Made by a program: the position numbers and the translations under genes. From Ornithinibacillus massiliensis (GTDB taxonomy: Bacteria; Bacillota; Bacilli; Bacillales; Amphibacillaceae), in NCBI RefSeq assembly GCF_018310345.1, contig NZ_JAGXBY010000004.1, positions 62,001 through 126,000 on the forward strand: a stretch of 64,000 nucleotides of DNA, in the 5' to 3' direction. This document shows, in pieces, positions 54,858 through 63,815 of this stretch (its first letter is position 1; each line of letters starts with the position of its first letter). A model generated the notes under the pieces. The model was not told the origin of the DNA. It searched no databases and saw only the letters and a list, made by a program, of their open reading frames with translations.

Positions 54858-55947
54858 GCGAGATTATTTAGCAAAAGACTTAACGAGAGCTATATTTCTT
54901 AGATTCGTATATATGGTCGTTATTTTTACAGCACTGCTAATATTTACATATTTCATAGCGGGATTCTTATTTTCAAGATTCATCTGGTATCCTGGTGAAT
55001 ACATATATGAATTAATACTTAGTCCAATTAATAATAATCCAATCTTATTCCTATCGGCTTGCTGGATTATAGGATTTATCGTCATTCTTTTTATTAATTG
55101 GAAAAGAATTCTATTTTATTTTAATAGCATCGTAAAGGCTAGTAATGAATTAGCTTCTAACAATGAAGACCTCATCCAATTACCAAGAGAACTTCAGCAA
55201 GTGGAAGTCCAAATGAATCAAATAAAGCAAGAGGCGATACGAAATGACCGGTTAGCAAGGGAAGCGGAGCAAAGAAAAAATGATTTAATTGTCTATCTAG
55301 CTCATGATCTCAAGACCCCACTTACATCTGTGATTGGCTACTTAACCTTACTTCGAGATGAAAAGAACATTTCGGAAGAACTTGTACATAAATACACCTC
55401 TATTTCATTAGATAAAGCAATACGTTTAGAGGATTTAATCAATGAGTTTTTCGAGATTACTCGTTTTAATTTAAGCCAACTGACCCTTGAAACTAGTCAA
55501 ATTAATGTCACTCGAATGCTAGAGCAAATAACATTTGAGTTCCAACCATTAATGGTTGAAAAAAACCTCGAATTTAAGCTCATTTCTCCTACTAGTTTTC
55601 AACTAACATGTGATGTTCAAAAAATGGAGCGGGTATTTGATAACATCATTCGTAATGCTGTTAGCTATAGTTTCCCTAATAGCACGATTACGATAGAAGT
55701 AAAGGAACTAAAACAAGGCGTCCAAATTCGTTTTGAGAATCAAGGAAATACTATTCCCGAAGAAAAATTAAATCGCATATTTGAACAATTTTATCGTTTA
55801 GATTCTTCTAGACGTACTAATACAGGGGGAGCTGGTTTAGGTTTAGCCATTGCAAAAGAAATTGTTGAATTACACCAAGGAACTATATCTGTTTCAAGTT
55901 CCAATGAAAGAATTGAATTCAACATCTATATTCCAAACCTCTCGTAG
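54850..55947 (+). CDS. vanS: VanS-type sensor histidine kinase
   Basis: A 365-residue kinase. Two membrane helices (about residues 14-40 and 68-90) enclose a short external loop. The dimerisation helix has the phospho-His in YLAHDLKTPLTSVIGYL, and the ATPase domain has FDNIIRNAVSYSF (N box) and TGGAGLGLAIAKEIVELH (G box). The longest ORF starts 19 codons earlier inside vanR; the TTG at 54850, overlapping the vanR stop, is preferred. Together with vanR it forms the inducible switch of the cluster. Confidence 0.9.
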   Translation: MNKRDYLAKDLTRAIFLRFVYMVVIFTALLIFTYFIAGFLFSRFIWYPGEYIYELILSPINNNPILFLSACWIIGFIVILFINWKRILFYFNSIVKASNELASNNEDLIQLPRELQQVEVQMNQIKQEAIRNDRLAREAEQRKNDLIVYLAHDLKTPLTSVIGYLTLLRDEKNISEELVHKYTSISLDKAIRLEDLINEFFEITRFNLSQLTLETSQINVTRMLEQITFEFQPLMVEKNLEFKLISPTSFQLTCDVQKMERVFDNIIRNAVSYSFPNSTITIEVKELKQGVQIRFENQGNTIPEEKLNRIFEQFYRLDSSRRTNTGGAGLGLAIAKEIVELHQGTISVSSSNERIEFNIYIPNLS

Positions 55948-56007
55948 GAATTTTGTAAGAAATTAAAGAGAAATTTAGTAGTTTTTCTTGATGAAATACG
56001 AAAGAAT

Positions 56008-56059
56008 AACACTTTTTAGCTTGGTACGATATACGTATCAAGTTAGAAAGTGTTTTTTT
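56008..56059 (+). terminator. hairpin with T-run in the vanS-vanG gap
   Basis: AACACTTTTTAGCTTG and CAAGTTAGAAAGTGTT, extended by TACG/CGTA, make a long stem followed by TTTTTTTG. It lies 32 bp before the ligase start. It may end the vanRS transcript or act as an attenuator of the resistance genes. TTTTGTAAGAAATTAAAG at 55955-55972 could be part of a VanR binding region. Confidence 0.7.
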
Positions 56060-56090
56060 GTAACGAAAACATAGAAAAGGAGCATATCAA

Positions 56091-57146
56091 ATGGGAAAAA
56101 TAAATGTTGCTATTATATTTGGTGGATATTCCAGTGAATATGAGGTTTCACTACAATCCGCCCACGCCATTATTACTAATCTAGATAAGGAAAAATATGA
56201 ACCGATATTAATCGGGATTACGAAGACTGGAAAATGGCTACGTTATCAAGGAGATGTTGACCACATTCGCAACAATACTTGGTATGAAGACGATTCAAAT
56301 TGTTATTCGGTAGTGATTTCCCCCGACAGATACGAGAATAAATTAATTGAATTCAAAAAGGATGGAACCGTTCAAATAACCGTAATCGATGTAATCTTTC
56401 CTATTCTTCATGGGAGATATGGCGAGGATGGAACACTTCAGGGAATGGCAGAACTATCTGGCATCCCGATTGTTGGATGTAATACCTTATCTTCTGCATT
56501 ATGTATGGACAAGGACAAAGCCCATCAATTAGTTGCCATGACTGGAATTAAAGCACCTTCATCTGTTGTATTTACAAGGAACTGTTCACAAACGGAAATC
56601 TTCGAGGGAACAAATCAATTAAGCTATCCTTTATATGTAAAACCGGTCAAGGCAGGTTCTTCACATGGCATTACAAAGGTTTATCAGAAAAAGGAGCTAT
56701 CAAACGCTATAAAAGAAGCCTTTCTATATGATGAAGAAGTAATCATTGAAGAAAATATTGAAGGCTTTGAAGTTGGCTGTGCTATTTTAGGTAATCGAGA
56801 CTTAACCATTGGCCTAGTAGATGAAGTAGAAGTGCCGGGGGGATTTTTTGACTATAAGGAAAAATACTCCCTTGAGCTATCCCAGATTTATGTCCCGGCT
56901 CGCATTGATCAAGAGCTTGAGAAAAAAGTAAAAGAAGCAGCAGTCACTATTTACCGCACTTTGGGCTGTAGCGGACTAGCACGGGTAGATATGTTCCTAA
57001 CGCCAGATAATGAGATTGTCTTCAATGAAGTTAATACGTTTCCTGGCTTTACGACACATAGTAGATACCCGAACATGATGAAAGGAATTGGATTAGAGTT
57101 TGCCGATCTTCTAGACAAGCTCATTCAAGTAGGTTTAGAAAAATGA
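56091..57146 (+). CDS. vanG: D-alanine--D-serine ligase, VanG/VanC group
   Basis: A 351-residue ATP-grasp ligase. AIIFGGYSSEYEVSLQSAHAII is the N-terminal block, FPILHGRYGEDGTLQGMAELSGIPIVGC the glycine-rich core, YPLYVKPVKAGSSHG and VIIEENIEGFEVGC bind ATP, and FNEVNTFPGFTTHSRYPNMM the metal. EVSLQSA, NTWYEDDSN and SALCMDKDKAHQLVA match VanG closely as remembered. It makes D-Ala-D-Ser so that peptidoglycan precursors bind vancomycin weakly. Its order after vanRS and before vanXY and vanT is that of a vanG-type cluster. Exact type (VanG, VanC, VanE, VanL, VanN) needs alignment. Confidence 0.9.
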   Translation: MGKINVAIIFGGYSSEYEVSLQSAHAIITNLDKEKYEPILIGITKTGKWLRYQGDVDHIRNNTWYEDDSNCYSVVISPDRYENKLIEFKKDGTVQITVIDVIFPILHGRYGEDGTLQGMAELSGIPIVGCNTLSSALCMDKDKAHQLVAMTGIKAPSSVVFTRNCSQTEIFEGTNQLSYPLYVKPVKAGSSHGITKVYQKKELSNAIKEAFLYDEEVIIEENIEGFEVGCAILGNRDLTIGLVDEVEVPGGFFDYKEKYSLELSQIYVPARIDQELEKKVKEAAVTIYRTLGCSGLARVDMFLTPDNEIVFNEVNTFPGFTTHSRYPNMMKGIGLEFADLLDKLIQVGLEK

Positions 57147-57897
57147 CTGTACTTACATTACAACAAGCAGACATCCATAAAGGCTATCAAATACTAGTTA
57201 ACAGAGAACATCCAATCCAAAATAATGCATATTTTACTAGGAAAATACTACCTATTGGAATAGAGTCTAGTCGAATCCAGTTAGAGAAGAACACTGCAAA
57301 TCTACTAAACCAGTTACTCAATTCCATTTCTGCCAAAGAGAAAATCGTCTTAGTTAGTGGCTATCGAAATCAAAAAGAACAAGAGGAAATCTATCAATCT
57401 TCTTTATTAGAAAACGGTAAACGATTTACGGAAAAATATGTAGCCTTACCAAATTGCAGTGAGCACCAAACAGGATTAGCTATTGATTTGGGCGAACGTG
57501 CTGAGAATATTGATTTCATCAGACCCCACTTCTCCTATTCTGGAATTGCTGGGAAGTTCCGTAGAGAAGCAGCAAAATTTGGTTTTATTGAACGATATGG
57601 GTTGGATAAAGAAGCGGTTACTGGAATCTCTCATGAGCCATGGCATTTTCGTTATGTTGGATACCCGATGCACAAATCATGCAGGAACAACAGCTTTGTT
57701 TAGAAGAATATATCGCATTTATCAAAGATTTTACCTTTGGAGTGAAACACTATCATTATCTTAAAGGTAATCAAAAAATAGAAATTAGCTTTCTTAAGGC
57801 AGAGTCACATCCAATAACAATTGACATACCAGACAACTGCTTTTATCAAGTATCAGGAAATAATGTAGATGGCTTTATCATAACGACCTGGGGGTGA
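57143..57897 (+). pseudogene. vanXY: vanXY D,D-dipeptidase/carboxypeptidase with one-base frameshift
   Basis: The first 175 codons are an M15 zinc peptidase: LVSGYRNQKEQEEIYQ, SEHQTGLAIDLG (zinc His and Asp) and HEPWHFRYVGYP (catalytic Glu, zinc His). At about 57667 the frame breaks: reading continues out of frame into MHKSC and a stop at 57703, while AQIMQEQQLCLEEYIAFIKD continues the family sequence in the -1 frame to 57897. Restoring a C gives YVGYPHAQIM, the conserved P-H-A motif. Joined length is about 251 residues, as for VanXY-G. It overlaps the ligase by 4 bp. The active-site residues lie before the break, so a truncated protein is possible. Confidence 0.85.
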
Positions 57898-57901
57898 CTT
57901 T

Positions 57902-60037
57902 ATGCAATTCAATAAAACAGGATCCCTAGACATGTTCCGTGTCATCGCAGCATTTCTAGTAATTGCTATTCACACCTCCCCATTGTATAGCATAAATGAA
58001 ACGGCTGATTTCATTCTCACTCGTATTGTGGGCCGTGTAGCAGTTCCATTTTTTATGATGGTAACGGGTTATTTTCTATACCAAGCAATCCAGAATAAAG
58101 ACCGTTCCTATATTAGAAGCTCTGTCATTAAGATAAGTACTATCTATGGGCTTTCAATCCTGCTTTTCTTACCTGTGAATTACTATTCTGGCTATTTTCA
58201 GGATACGTTCTCCTGGAATAAGCTTGTTAAAGATATTTTATTTGATGGCACGTTTTATCACCTATGGTACTTACCTGCCATGATTGTCGGCATTCTAATT
58301 GTAACGTTTGGTATACAACGATTTGGACTTAGAGCTTCTTGGGTTGGGGCAATTGTATTATATGGAATTGGACTACTTGGTGACAGCTATTATGGCCTTG
58401 TTCAAACCACCAATTCCCTAGCTACATTCTATGAGTCCATTTTTACTATAGTTGATTACACGAGAAATGGACTATTTTTCGCTCCTATCTTTCTTATATT
58501 AGGAATAACAATCGCAAAAACTAATCTAAGTTATTCCATGAAGCATATCCTGATCGGACTATTTTCATCGGGTAGTTTATTTATTATGGAGGGACTTTTA
58601 CTACATAGTCATTCCTGGCAAAGGCATGATAGTATGTACATCTTACTCGTACCTTGCATGTATTATTTATTTCTTTTATTGAGAAAGCTACCAGGAAAAA
58701 GTAGTAAAACACTACGTAACTTATCGCTCTTCCTCTACCTGATTCACCCTTGGATTATTATTCTAGTACGTGGATTTGCTAAAGTTATGAATCAGGAACA
58801 ACTATTAATCTACCACAGTCTTATTCATTATTTGGTAGTTTGCGGGGTCTCACTTTTAGTATCGATAATTCTAGTTCTGTTATTTTCAAATACCAAAAAA
58901 GAGAATCATGTATCCCCCGACAGTAGAGCATGGATTGAAATTGACCTTGGAGCACTTAGACACAATGTGAAGGAGCTTAACCAGACCCTTCCAAGCCAAT
59001 GTGATTTAATGGCTGTGGTTAAAGCAAATGCGTATGGACATGGGGACGTCATCATTGCACGTGAATTAATGAGGACTGGAATAAAGGCGTTTGCAGTTGC
59101 TACTATATCAGAGGGGATACGACTACGACAGAATGGGATAAAAGGAGACATTCTAATTCTTGGATATACCAATCCTAAAGATTTCTCGTATTTAGTAAAA
59201 TACAAGCTAATACAAACCGTAGTAGATTACGCCTATGCAAAACTGTTAAATGACTATCCGAAAATGATTACTGTTCATATAAAAATTGATACCGGTATGC
59301 ACAGGCTTGGTATTCCCGTCGAAAACCGTATCGAAATCGAAAAAATATTCCATTGTGCCAATATAAAAGTGGCAGGAGTTTTTACCCATTTATCTACTTC
59401 TGATCGTTTACTAGACGAAGACATTCAGTATAGCAAACAGCAGATTCAGCAATTCTACCAGTTAATTGACTCCCTAAAGGAGAACGGATATCAGCCTGGA
59501 AAACTACATATCCAATCAAGTTATGGAATATTAAATTACCCCGATTTAACTTGTGACTATGCACGTGCTGGAATCGCCTTATACGGGGTATTAAGCACCC
59601 CAGGCAGAACCGGTACTCCAATTCATTTAAAACCGGTATTATCCTTAATGGCCCGAATAGCAGTTATTAGAGAAATAGATTCAGGGGAGGCGATTGGTTA
59701 TGGAAGACAATATCAAACAAAGTCGAAAATGACGATCGCCACTGTCACCATAGGCTATGCAGACGGAATCCCAAGACACCTATCTGAAAATGATGCATAC
59801 GTATTACTCCATTCGAAAAAGGCACCGATCATCGGGAGAATATGTATGGACCAATTAATCATTGACGTTTCCCATATAAATGAAGTCAAACAGAATGATA
59901 TTGTTACGATTATCGGTACGGATGGAGATAAACAAATTCGTTGTGAAGAAATAGCTGATAAGTGCGGTACGATTACGAATGAAATACTAAGTAGATTAGG
60001 AGAACGGCTAGAATATCAATATAAAGATAAATTATAA
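57902..60037 (+). CDS. vanT: membrane-bound serine/alanine racemase VanT
   Basis: A 711-residue fusion. Residues 1-335 are an acyltransferase_3-like membrane domain with about ten helices (LDMFRVIAAFLVIAIHTSPL at the start). Residues 341-711 are an alanine-racemase domain: SRAWIEIDLGALRHNVKEL, the PLP lysine 374 in AVVKANAYGHG, HIKIDTGMHRLG, IGYADGIPR and RICMDQLIIDV. VanT provides D-serine for the D-Ala-D-Ser ligase, and the membrane domain may import L-serine. Length is nearly that of VanT-G (712). It starts 4 bp after the end of the vanXY frame. Confidence 0.93.
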   Translation: MQFNKTGSLDMFRVIAAFLVIAIHTSPLYSINETADFILTRIVGRVAVPFFMMVTGYFLYQAIQNKDRSYIRSSVIKISTIYGLSILLFLPVNYYSGYFQDTFSWNKLVKDILFDGTFYHLWYLPAMIVGILIVTFGIQRFGLRASWVGAIVLYGIGLLGDSYYGLVQTTNSLATFYESIFTIVDYTRNGLFFAPIFLILGITIAKTNLSYSMKHILIGLFSSGSLFIMEGLLLHSHSWQRHDSMYILLVPCMYYLFLLLRKLPGKSSKTLRNLSLFLYLIHPWIIILVRGFAKVMNQEQLLIYHSLIHYLVVCGVSLLVSIILVLLFSNTKKENHVSPDSRAWIEIDLGALRHNVKELNQTLPSQCDLMAVVKANAYGHGDVIIARELMRTGIKAFAVATISEGIRLRQNGIKGDILILGYTNPKDFSYLVKYKLIQTVVDYAYAKLLNDYPKMITVHIKIDTGMHRLGIPVENRIEIEKIFHCANIKVAGVFTHLSTSDRLLDEDIQYSKQQIQQFYQLIDSLKENGYQPGKLHIQSSYGILNYPDLTCDYARAGIALYGVLSTPGRTGTPIHLKPVLSLMARIAVIREIDSGEAIGYGRQYQTKSKMTIATVTIGYADGIPRHLSENDAYVLLHSKKAPIIGRICMDQLIIDVSHINEVKQNDIVTIIGTDGDKQIRCEEIADKCGTITNEILSRLGERLEYQYKDKL

Positions 60038-60043
60038 CCAGGA

Positions 60044-60075
60044 AGAAAAGAATCGTTTCATAGCGATTCTTTTCT
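60044..60075 (+). terminator. terminator of the van cluster
   Basis: AGAAAAGAATCG / CGATTCTTTTCTT, with a TTTCATAG loop, just after vanT. Confidence 0.85.
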
Positions 60076-60233
60076 TCTTATCCTATACGAAAGGACAAAA
60101 AGATCCAAATTTTTTCCAAATAAAGCAAATTATCAACATTATTTGCCTTTTATTCAAAATTTTATTTAAAATCCAACATTTTTTGCGGTATACTTTAATC
60201 GTAGAATAAAAAAATTAGTTTGGAGGGATTTTC

Positions 60234-61433
60234 TTGGATCTATTCGATAAAGTGAAGACGTATTCGAGGGCCAAAGATATTTTACGTAATTCCGTATTTC
60301 CCTTCCATCCAACAATTGAAGAGAACAATGGACCGCTTGTGAAAATGGATGGTAAAACTGTCGTAATGGCAGGCTCTAGTGACTATCATGGTTTTTCGCA
60401 AAATAATAGAGTAAAAGAAGCAGCAATTCAAGCTCTAAGTAAATATGGCATAGGTAATAATGGCAGCCGGTTACATAATGGAACATTGGATTTACATCTA
60501 GAGCTTGAGGAAAAATTGGCGAAGTTCCTTGGCAAAGAAGCTGTCATCACCTTTAACACCGGTTATCAAACTAACCAAGGCGCTATTGTTCCTTTAATAG
60601 GAAAAAATGATGTCATTTTTAGTGATCGAGACAACCATAACAGTATAGTACAGGCAGCATTAATTTCACGTGGGACATTTCTGAATAAAGACCAGATTAT
60701 TCGTTATAGACATAATGATATGAATCACCTAGATCAATGCCTAAAAAAAGCACCCGATGATCACGGAAAACTAATCGTTTCAGATGGCGTATTTTCCATG
60801 TCAGGTACGGTAGTTGATCTTCCAAATATGGTGGAATCCGCTAGAAAAACAAATGCAAAAATAATGCTTGATGATGCACATGGAATTGGTGTTATCGGAA
60901 ATAACGGAGCTGGAACGGCTAGTTATTATGGTTTAGATAATGAAGTAGATATTATTGTTGGTACACTTTCAAAAGGATTTGGTTCCTTTGGGGGATTTAT
61001 TGCTGGAAGTAAAGAGCTTATACATTATTTAACGTATACAAGTTCTGCCTATATTTTCTCAGCCAGCTTACCTTCTGCAAATGTTGCGGCGGCTATGACA
61101 GCGCTTGATATATTACTTGAAGAGCCAGAACGTATCGATAAAATACAAGCACTAACGCAAACGCTTCGAGACGGATTGCGCTCACTTGGATATAATGTGC
61201 CAGACGGAGTAGTGCCGATTATCCCAATAATATTAGGCGATGACATGCAAGTATTTAAAACATGGGGAGAACTGATGGAGCACGGGGTATATACCAACGT
61301 CGCAGTAAGCCCAGCCGTTCCTGAAGGACAGCAAATGATTCGAATTAGATTGATGTCTACCCATGAAGAAGAACACATCGACCAAATTCTAAACGCTTTC
61401 TCCAACATAAAGAATCAAGTTTTAGTCTATTAG
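60234..61433 (+). CDS. alpha-oxoamine synthase family PLP enzyme (SPT/KBL/BioF-like)
   Basis: A 399-residue fold-type I PLP enzyme that condenses an amino acid with an acyl-CoA. YGIGNNGSRLHNGTLDLHLELEEKLA is the acyl-CoA site region, SDRDNHNSIVQ and DGVFSMSGTVVDLP follow, LDDAHGIGVIG has the PLP Asp/His, and GTLSKGFGSFGGFIAG carries the Schiff-base lysine. The overall sequence recalls the serine palmitoyltransferase-like branch found in Bacteroidetes more than Bacillus Kbl or BioF. TTG start after TGGAGGG. No bio or tdh genes are near. Possible products range from 3-ketosphinganine-type to alpha-aminoketone signals. Confidence 0.85.
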   Translation: MDLFDKVKTYSRAKDILRNSVFPFHPTIEENNGPLVKMDGKTVVMAGSSDYHGFSQNNRVKEAAIQALSKYGIGNNGSRLHNGTLDLHLELEEKLAKFLGKEAVITFNTGYQTNQGAIVPLIGKNDVIFSDRDNHNSIVQAALISRGTFLNKDQIIRYRHNDMNHLDQCLKKAPDDHGKLIVSDGVFSMSGTVVDLPNMVESARKTNAKIMLDDAHGIGVIGNNGAGTASYYGLDNEVDIIVGTLSKGFGSFGGFIAGSKELIHYLTYTSSAYIFSASLPSANVAAAMTALDILLEEPERIDKIQALTQTLRDGLRSLGYNVPDGVVPIIPIILGDDMQVFKTWGELMEHGVYTNVAVSPAVPEGQQMIRIRLMSTHEEEHIDQILNAFSNIKNQVLVY

Positions 61434-61467
61434 ATTTACTCGATTCACGTTCGGAAGCACTATAATC

Positions 61468-61508
61468 AAATGGGAGTAATCTAGCATGAATATTGATTAC
61501 TCCCATTT
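61468..61508. terminator. bidirectional terminator
   Basis: AAATGGGAGTAAT / ATTACTCCCATTT is a perfect 13-bp stem between the convergent oxoamine synthase and membrane-protein genes. Confidence 0.88.
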
Positions 61509-61517
61509 ATCATCTAG

Positions 61518-61898
61518 TTAGAATTCTGGTTCAAATCCTCTCTTAATACAAGCTTCACGGGGTTGGTGGACTTTTATTGCCCGCTCAGAAACTACCCGAT
61601 AGTCTACTTTTTGTTTAAATATCTCAAAAGAAATCATTCCTGTTGTACAATTCAAGCCGATGTTCATGACATAGCCCCTCCCAATCATACCTTCATTGGA
61701 TTGGTCTAGTTCATCAAAATTTATTGGTTCACCTGTATAATCTTCATATGGGGCTTCATATCCCCCTTTTGTACGATCAAAATTACGTAGATCTGAGATG
61801 AAGCCTCCAAGAAGTAACACGAACACTATAATACCAAAGTATAAAAATGCCTTGCCTAGATAACTCGTCACCTTACGCATGAATTTAGAAGTACTCAA
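61518..61898 (-). CDS. hypothetical membrane-anchored protein
   Basis: A 126-residue protein with one N-terminal membrane helix (GKAFLYFGIIVFVLLLGGFI), then a soluble extracellular-type part rich in acidic and aromatic residues (GGYEAPYEDYTGEPINFDELD) and two Cys (about residues 84 and 117). The ribosome binding site AAAGGGG is correctly spaced for the second TTG (TTGAGTACT), which is used. No family is recognised. Confidence 0.55.
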   Translation of the reverse strand: MSTSKFMRKVTSYLGKAFLYFGIIVFVLLLGGFISDLRNFDRTKGGYEAPYEDYTGEPINFDELDQSNEGMIGRGYVMNIGLNCTTGMISFEIFKQKVDYRVVSERAIKVHQPREACIKRGFEPEF

Positions 61899-61949
61899 GT
61901 CTAGCAACCCCTTTACTAGATTAATTGAAAACCATTACGATAAATCCGA

Positions 61950-63145
61950 TTATAAGATGACATCACGTACTGCTCTCCTCGGACTTGGATGTGTTTCCTT
62001 TAATGGGTAACCACATCGAAATGTAAATATCCCTTTCCAAGATGCATCTCCTACGATATTCTTTAACTCTGTTCCGAAATGTTCCGATGTACCAAGTACT
62101 AGCTCACGATCAGCCATCTCGTGTACTTGATTTAGAGGTTGCATCCCGAGCCCAAGCTTTGTTCCATATAGGTGAATTCTTTGCCATGCTCTACCCGCTC
62201 TTGCAAGTTGTTCTTTGTCACTAGAATCTCGTATTGAAACGATTCCATAGGTTGCAGCAGTAGCCGTATGAACGCTCTCTGTTGAGGATAGCCAAAATTG
62301 ATCATTCCGTTCATGTGACATAGGGGGTAATATTTTACCAAGCATCCGTATCAGAAAGGAACTCCCCTGTGCATCCAAGGTAATCCCATCTCGTTGTTCT
62401 TGAATATCTTTCCAATTTTCTTTAAACCATTTATTAGTCTCTGCACTCATTTCCTCATCAGCTATGATGGCTTCTGTTGCTTCTACTATTGAATCTCCTA
62501 CTTTTTTCTTTTCCTCAGTTGATGTAATCCAGGAAATTTTTACTTTTTTCTCATCTGCAATAGATTCTTTATATCTGCAAGGATTGATTTCGAAATCTGT
62601 CGGTCCGTATCATATTTCCCTCTATGTGTATGTCGATGTGGAATTTCTTGGTATAATGGAGAATCTTTTTTTGCACCCGGTGTAAGGTCTATACGAGCAA
62701 TACAGTCTGGTTCAGTAATACTAGGCTTATAGATTAATTTAGGATTATAACCATGTGCATTTGCAGATAACATCATATTCTCAATGGCACAACCGAGACC
62801 GATAAACATTTCTCTTCTCATTGGATCAAATGCTCCAAGATTTCTGCTCTCATCTGCATATATTTCTATAAACGAATCTGTTACTTTAAATAGCCATGGT
62901 TGTGTGTTATGTGGATTAGAAGCTAGGATTGCATCGTTTACTAAGGCAAGTGGACCAGATTCTAGATTATCCTTACTACTATTCCAAGCTTCATAAGCAG
63001 GTCCCTTCCCCGTACTAAATACCCCTTGATCTATCATTCTCCATGCTAATCCTGCAACGGAAATGACAAGAACAGCACCCCCTAATCTCTTTAGAAAAAC
63101 TCTCCTCGATAGCCTTTCAAACTCTTTGTTCTCCTGTATATTCAT
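61950..63145 (-). pseudogene. nitroreductase family protein with Tat-like signal, split by frameshift
   Basis: Two leftward frames are halves of one protein. The first (63145 to about 62565) begins with SRRVFLKRLGGAVLVISVAGLAW, a twin-arginine signal, and continues with NDAILASNPHNTQPWLFKV and FIGLGCAIENMMLSANAHGY, the FMN-binding pattern of nitroreductases. At about 62560 the frame ends in LLQMRKK, while ESIADEKKVKISWITSTEE continues in the other frame into the second half (to 61950, ending GYPLKETHPSPRRAVRDVI). One extra A in the ATAAAG run would rejoin them as DIKESIADEKK. The joined protein has about 398 residues. It is adjacent to tetR. Confidence 0.8.
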
Positions 63146-63160
63146 CTACTTTGCTCCTTC

Positions 63161-63745
63161 TCATTTTATGTACGGCTGAATAACCATCATAATTAGTTGA
63201 ATGCCTTCTTCTACCTTCTCTTCTGAAACTTCCTCATCATTTGTTTCCAGAAAAGCAAGCCAATAGTTACTAATCATCCAGCTAACTTTTAATAGGGAGT
63301 CCATTTGCGATTGATCCTGCTGTAAATTCAAGACACCAGATGCTAAAAAATACTGGAAAAAATTCCTTTGTTCCGACATACGTTGTTCTTGCATTCGTTG
63401 ATGTCTGTCTTTTAATAGCGGATCAATCTTCATCAATACAATAAGCTCTCGATAGAAGAAACGGTATTTCCACTGTAATTGAAAGGTAAGTCTAATTATT
63501 GACTTTAAGTCTTCCAGGGTAGGCTGCCAATCAGGACTTGGAACCTGCCAAACCATGTCCCATTCTTGAATCATTCGGTCTAAAATCGCTCGAATAATTT
63601 CCTCTTTGTTCTTGAAATGATAGTATAAGTTTCCTGTACTAATTCCGAGTTCTTTAGCAATATGATTGGTTGAGACAGAACTAGTTCCCTCCTCATTGAA
63701 CATACTAATAGCTGTCTCTATAACCTTTTCTTTCGTCTTATTCAA
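63161..63745 (-). CDS. TetR family transcriptional regulator
   Basis: A 194-residue regulator. The N-terminal helix-turn-helix is VIETAISMFNEEGTSSVSTNHIAKELGISTGNLYYHFKNKEEII; the C-terminal helical domain (residues 75-194) would bind a ligand. GGAGGGAATA points to the second of two adjacent TTG codons as start; an ATG five codons earlier overlaps the ribosome binding site. A near-perfect palindromic operator lies just upstream. The nitroreductase-like pseudogene 15 bp downstream on the same strand is its likely target gene. Confidence 0.88.
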   Translation of the reverse strand: MNKTKEKVIETAISMFNEEGTSSVSTNHIAKELGISTGNLYYHFKNKEEIIRAILDRMIQEWDMVWQVPSPDWQPTLEDLKSIIRLTFQLQWKYRFFYRELIVLMKIDPLLKDRHQRMQEQRMSEQRNFFQYFLASGVLNLQQDQSQMDSLLKVSWMISNYWLAFLETNDEEVSEEKVEEGIQLIMMVIQPYIK

Positions 63746-63766
63746 CAATATTCCCTCCACATCAGA

Positions 63767-63812
63767 AATAGAGTAAATACTCTAATTAACAGATTAGAGT
63801 ATTTACTCTATT
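63767..63812. promoter_or_regulatory. palindromic operator upstream of tetR
   Basis: AATAGAGTAAATACTCTAAT and ATTAGAGTATTTACTCTATT are perfect 20-bp inverted repeats separated by TAACAG. Each half is itself a near-palindrome (AGAGTAAATACTCT), so the site can hold two dimers. It lies 22 bp before the TetR start, as expected for autoregulation. Confidence 0.85.
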
Positions 63813-63815
63813 TTG

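Noticed and set aside
57655..57675. Programmed -1 frameshift in vanXY
   Set aside because: No slippery heptamer or downstream pseudoknot-like structure is visible; a simple one-base deletion explains it better.
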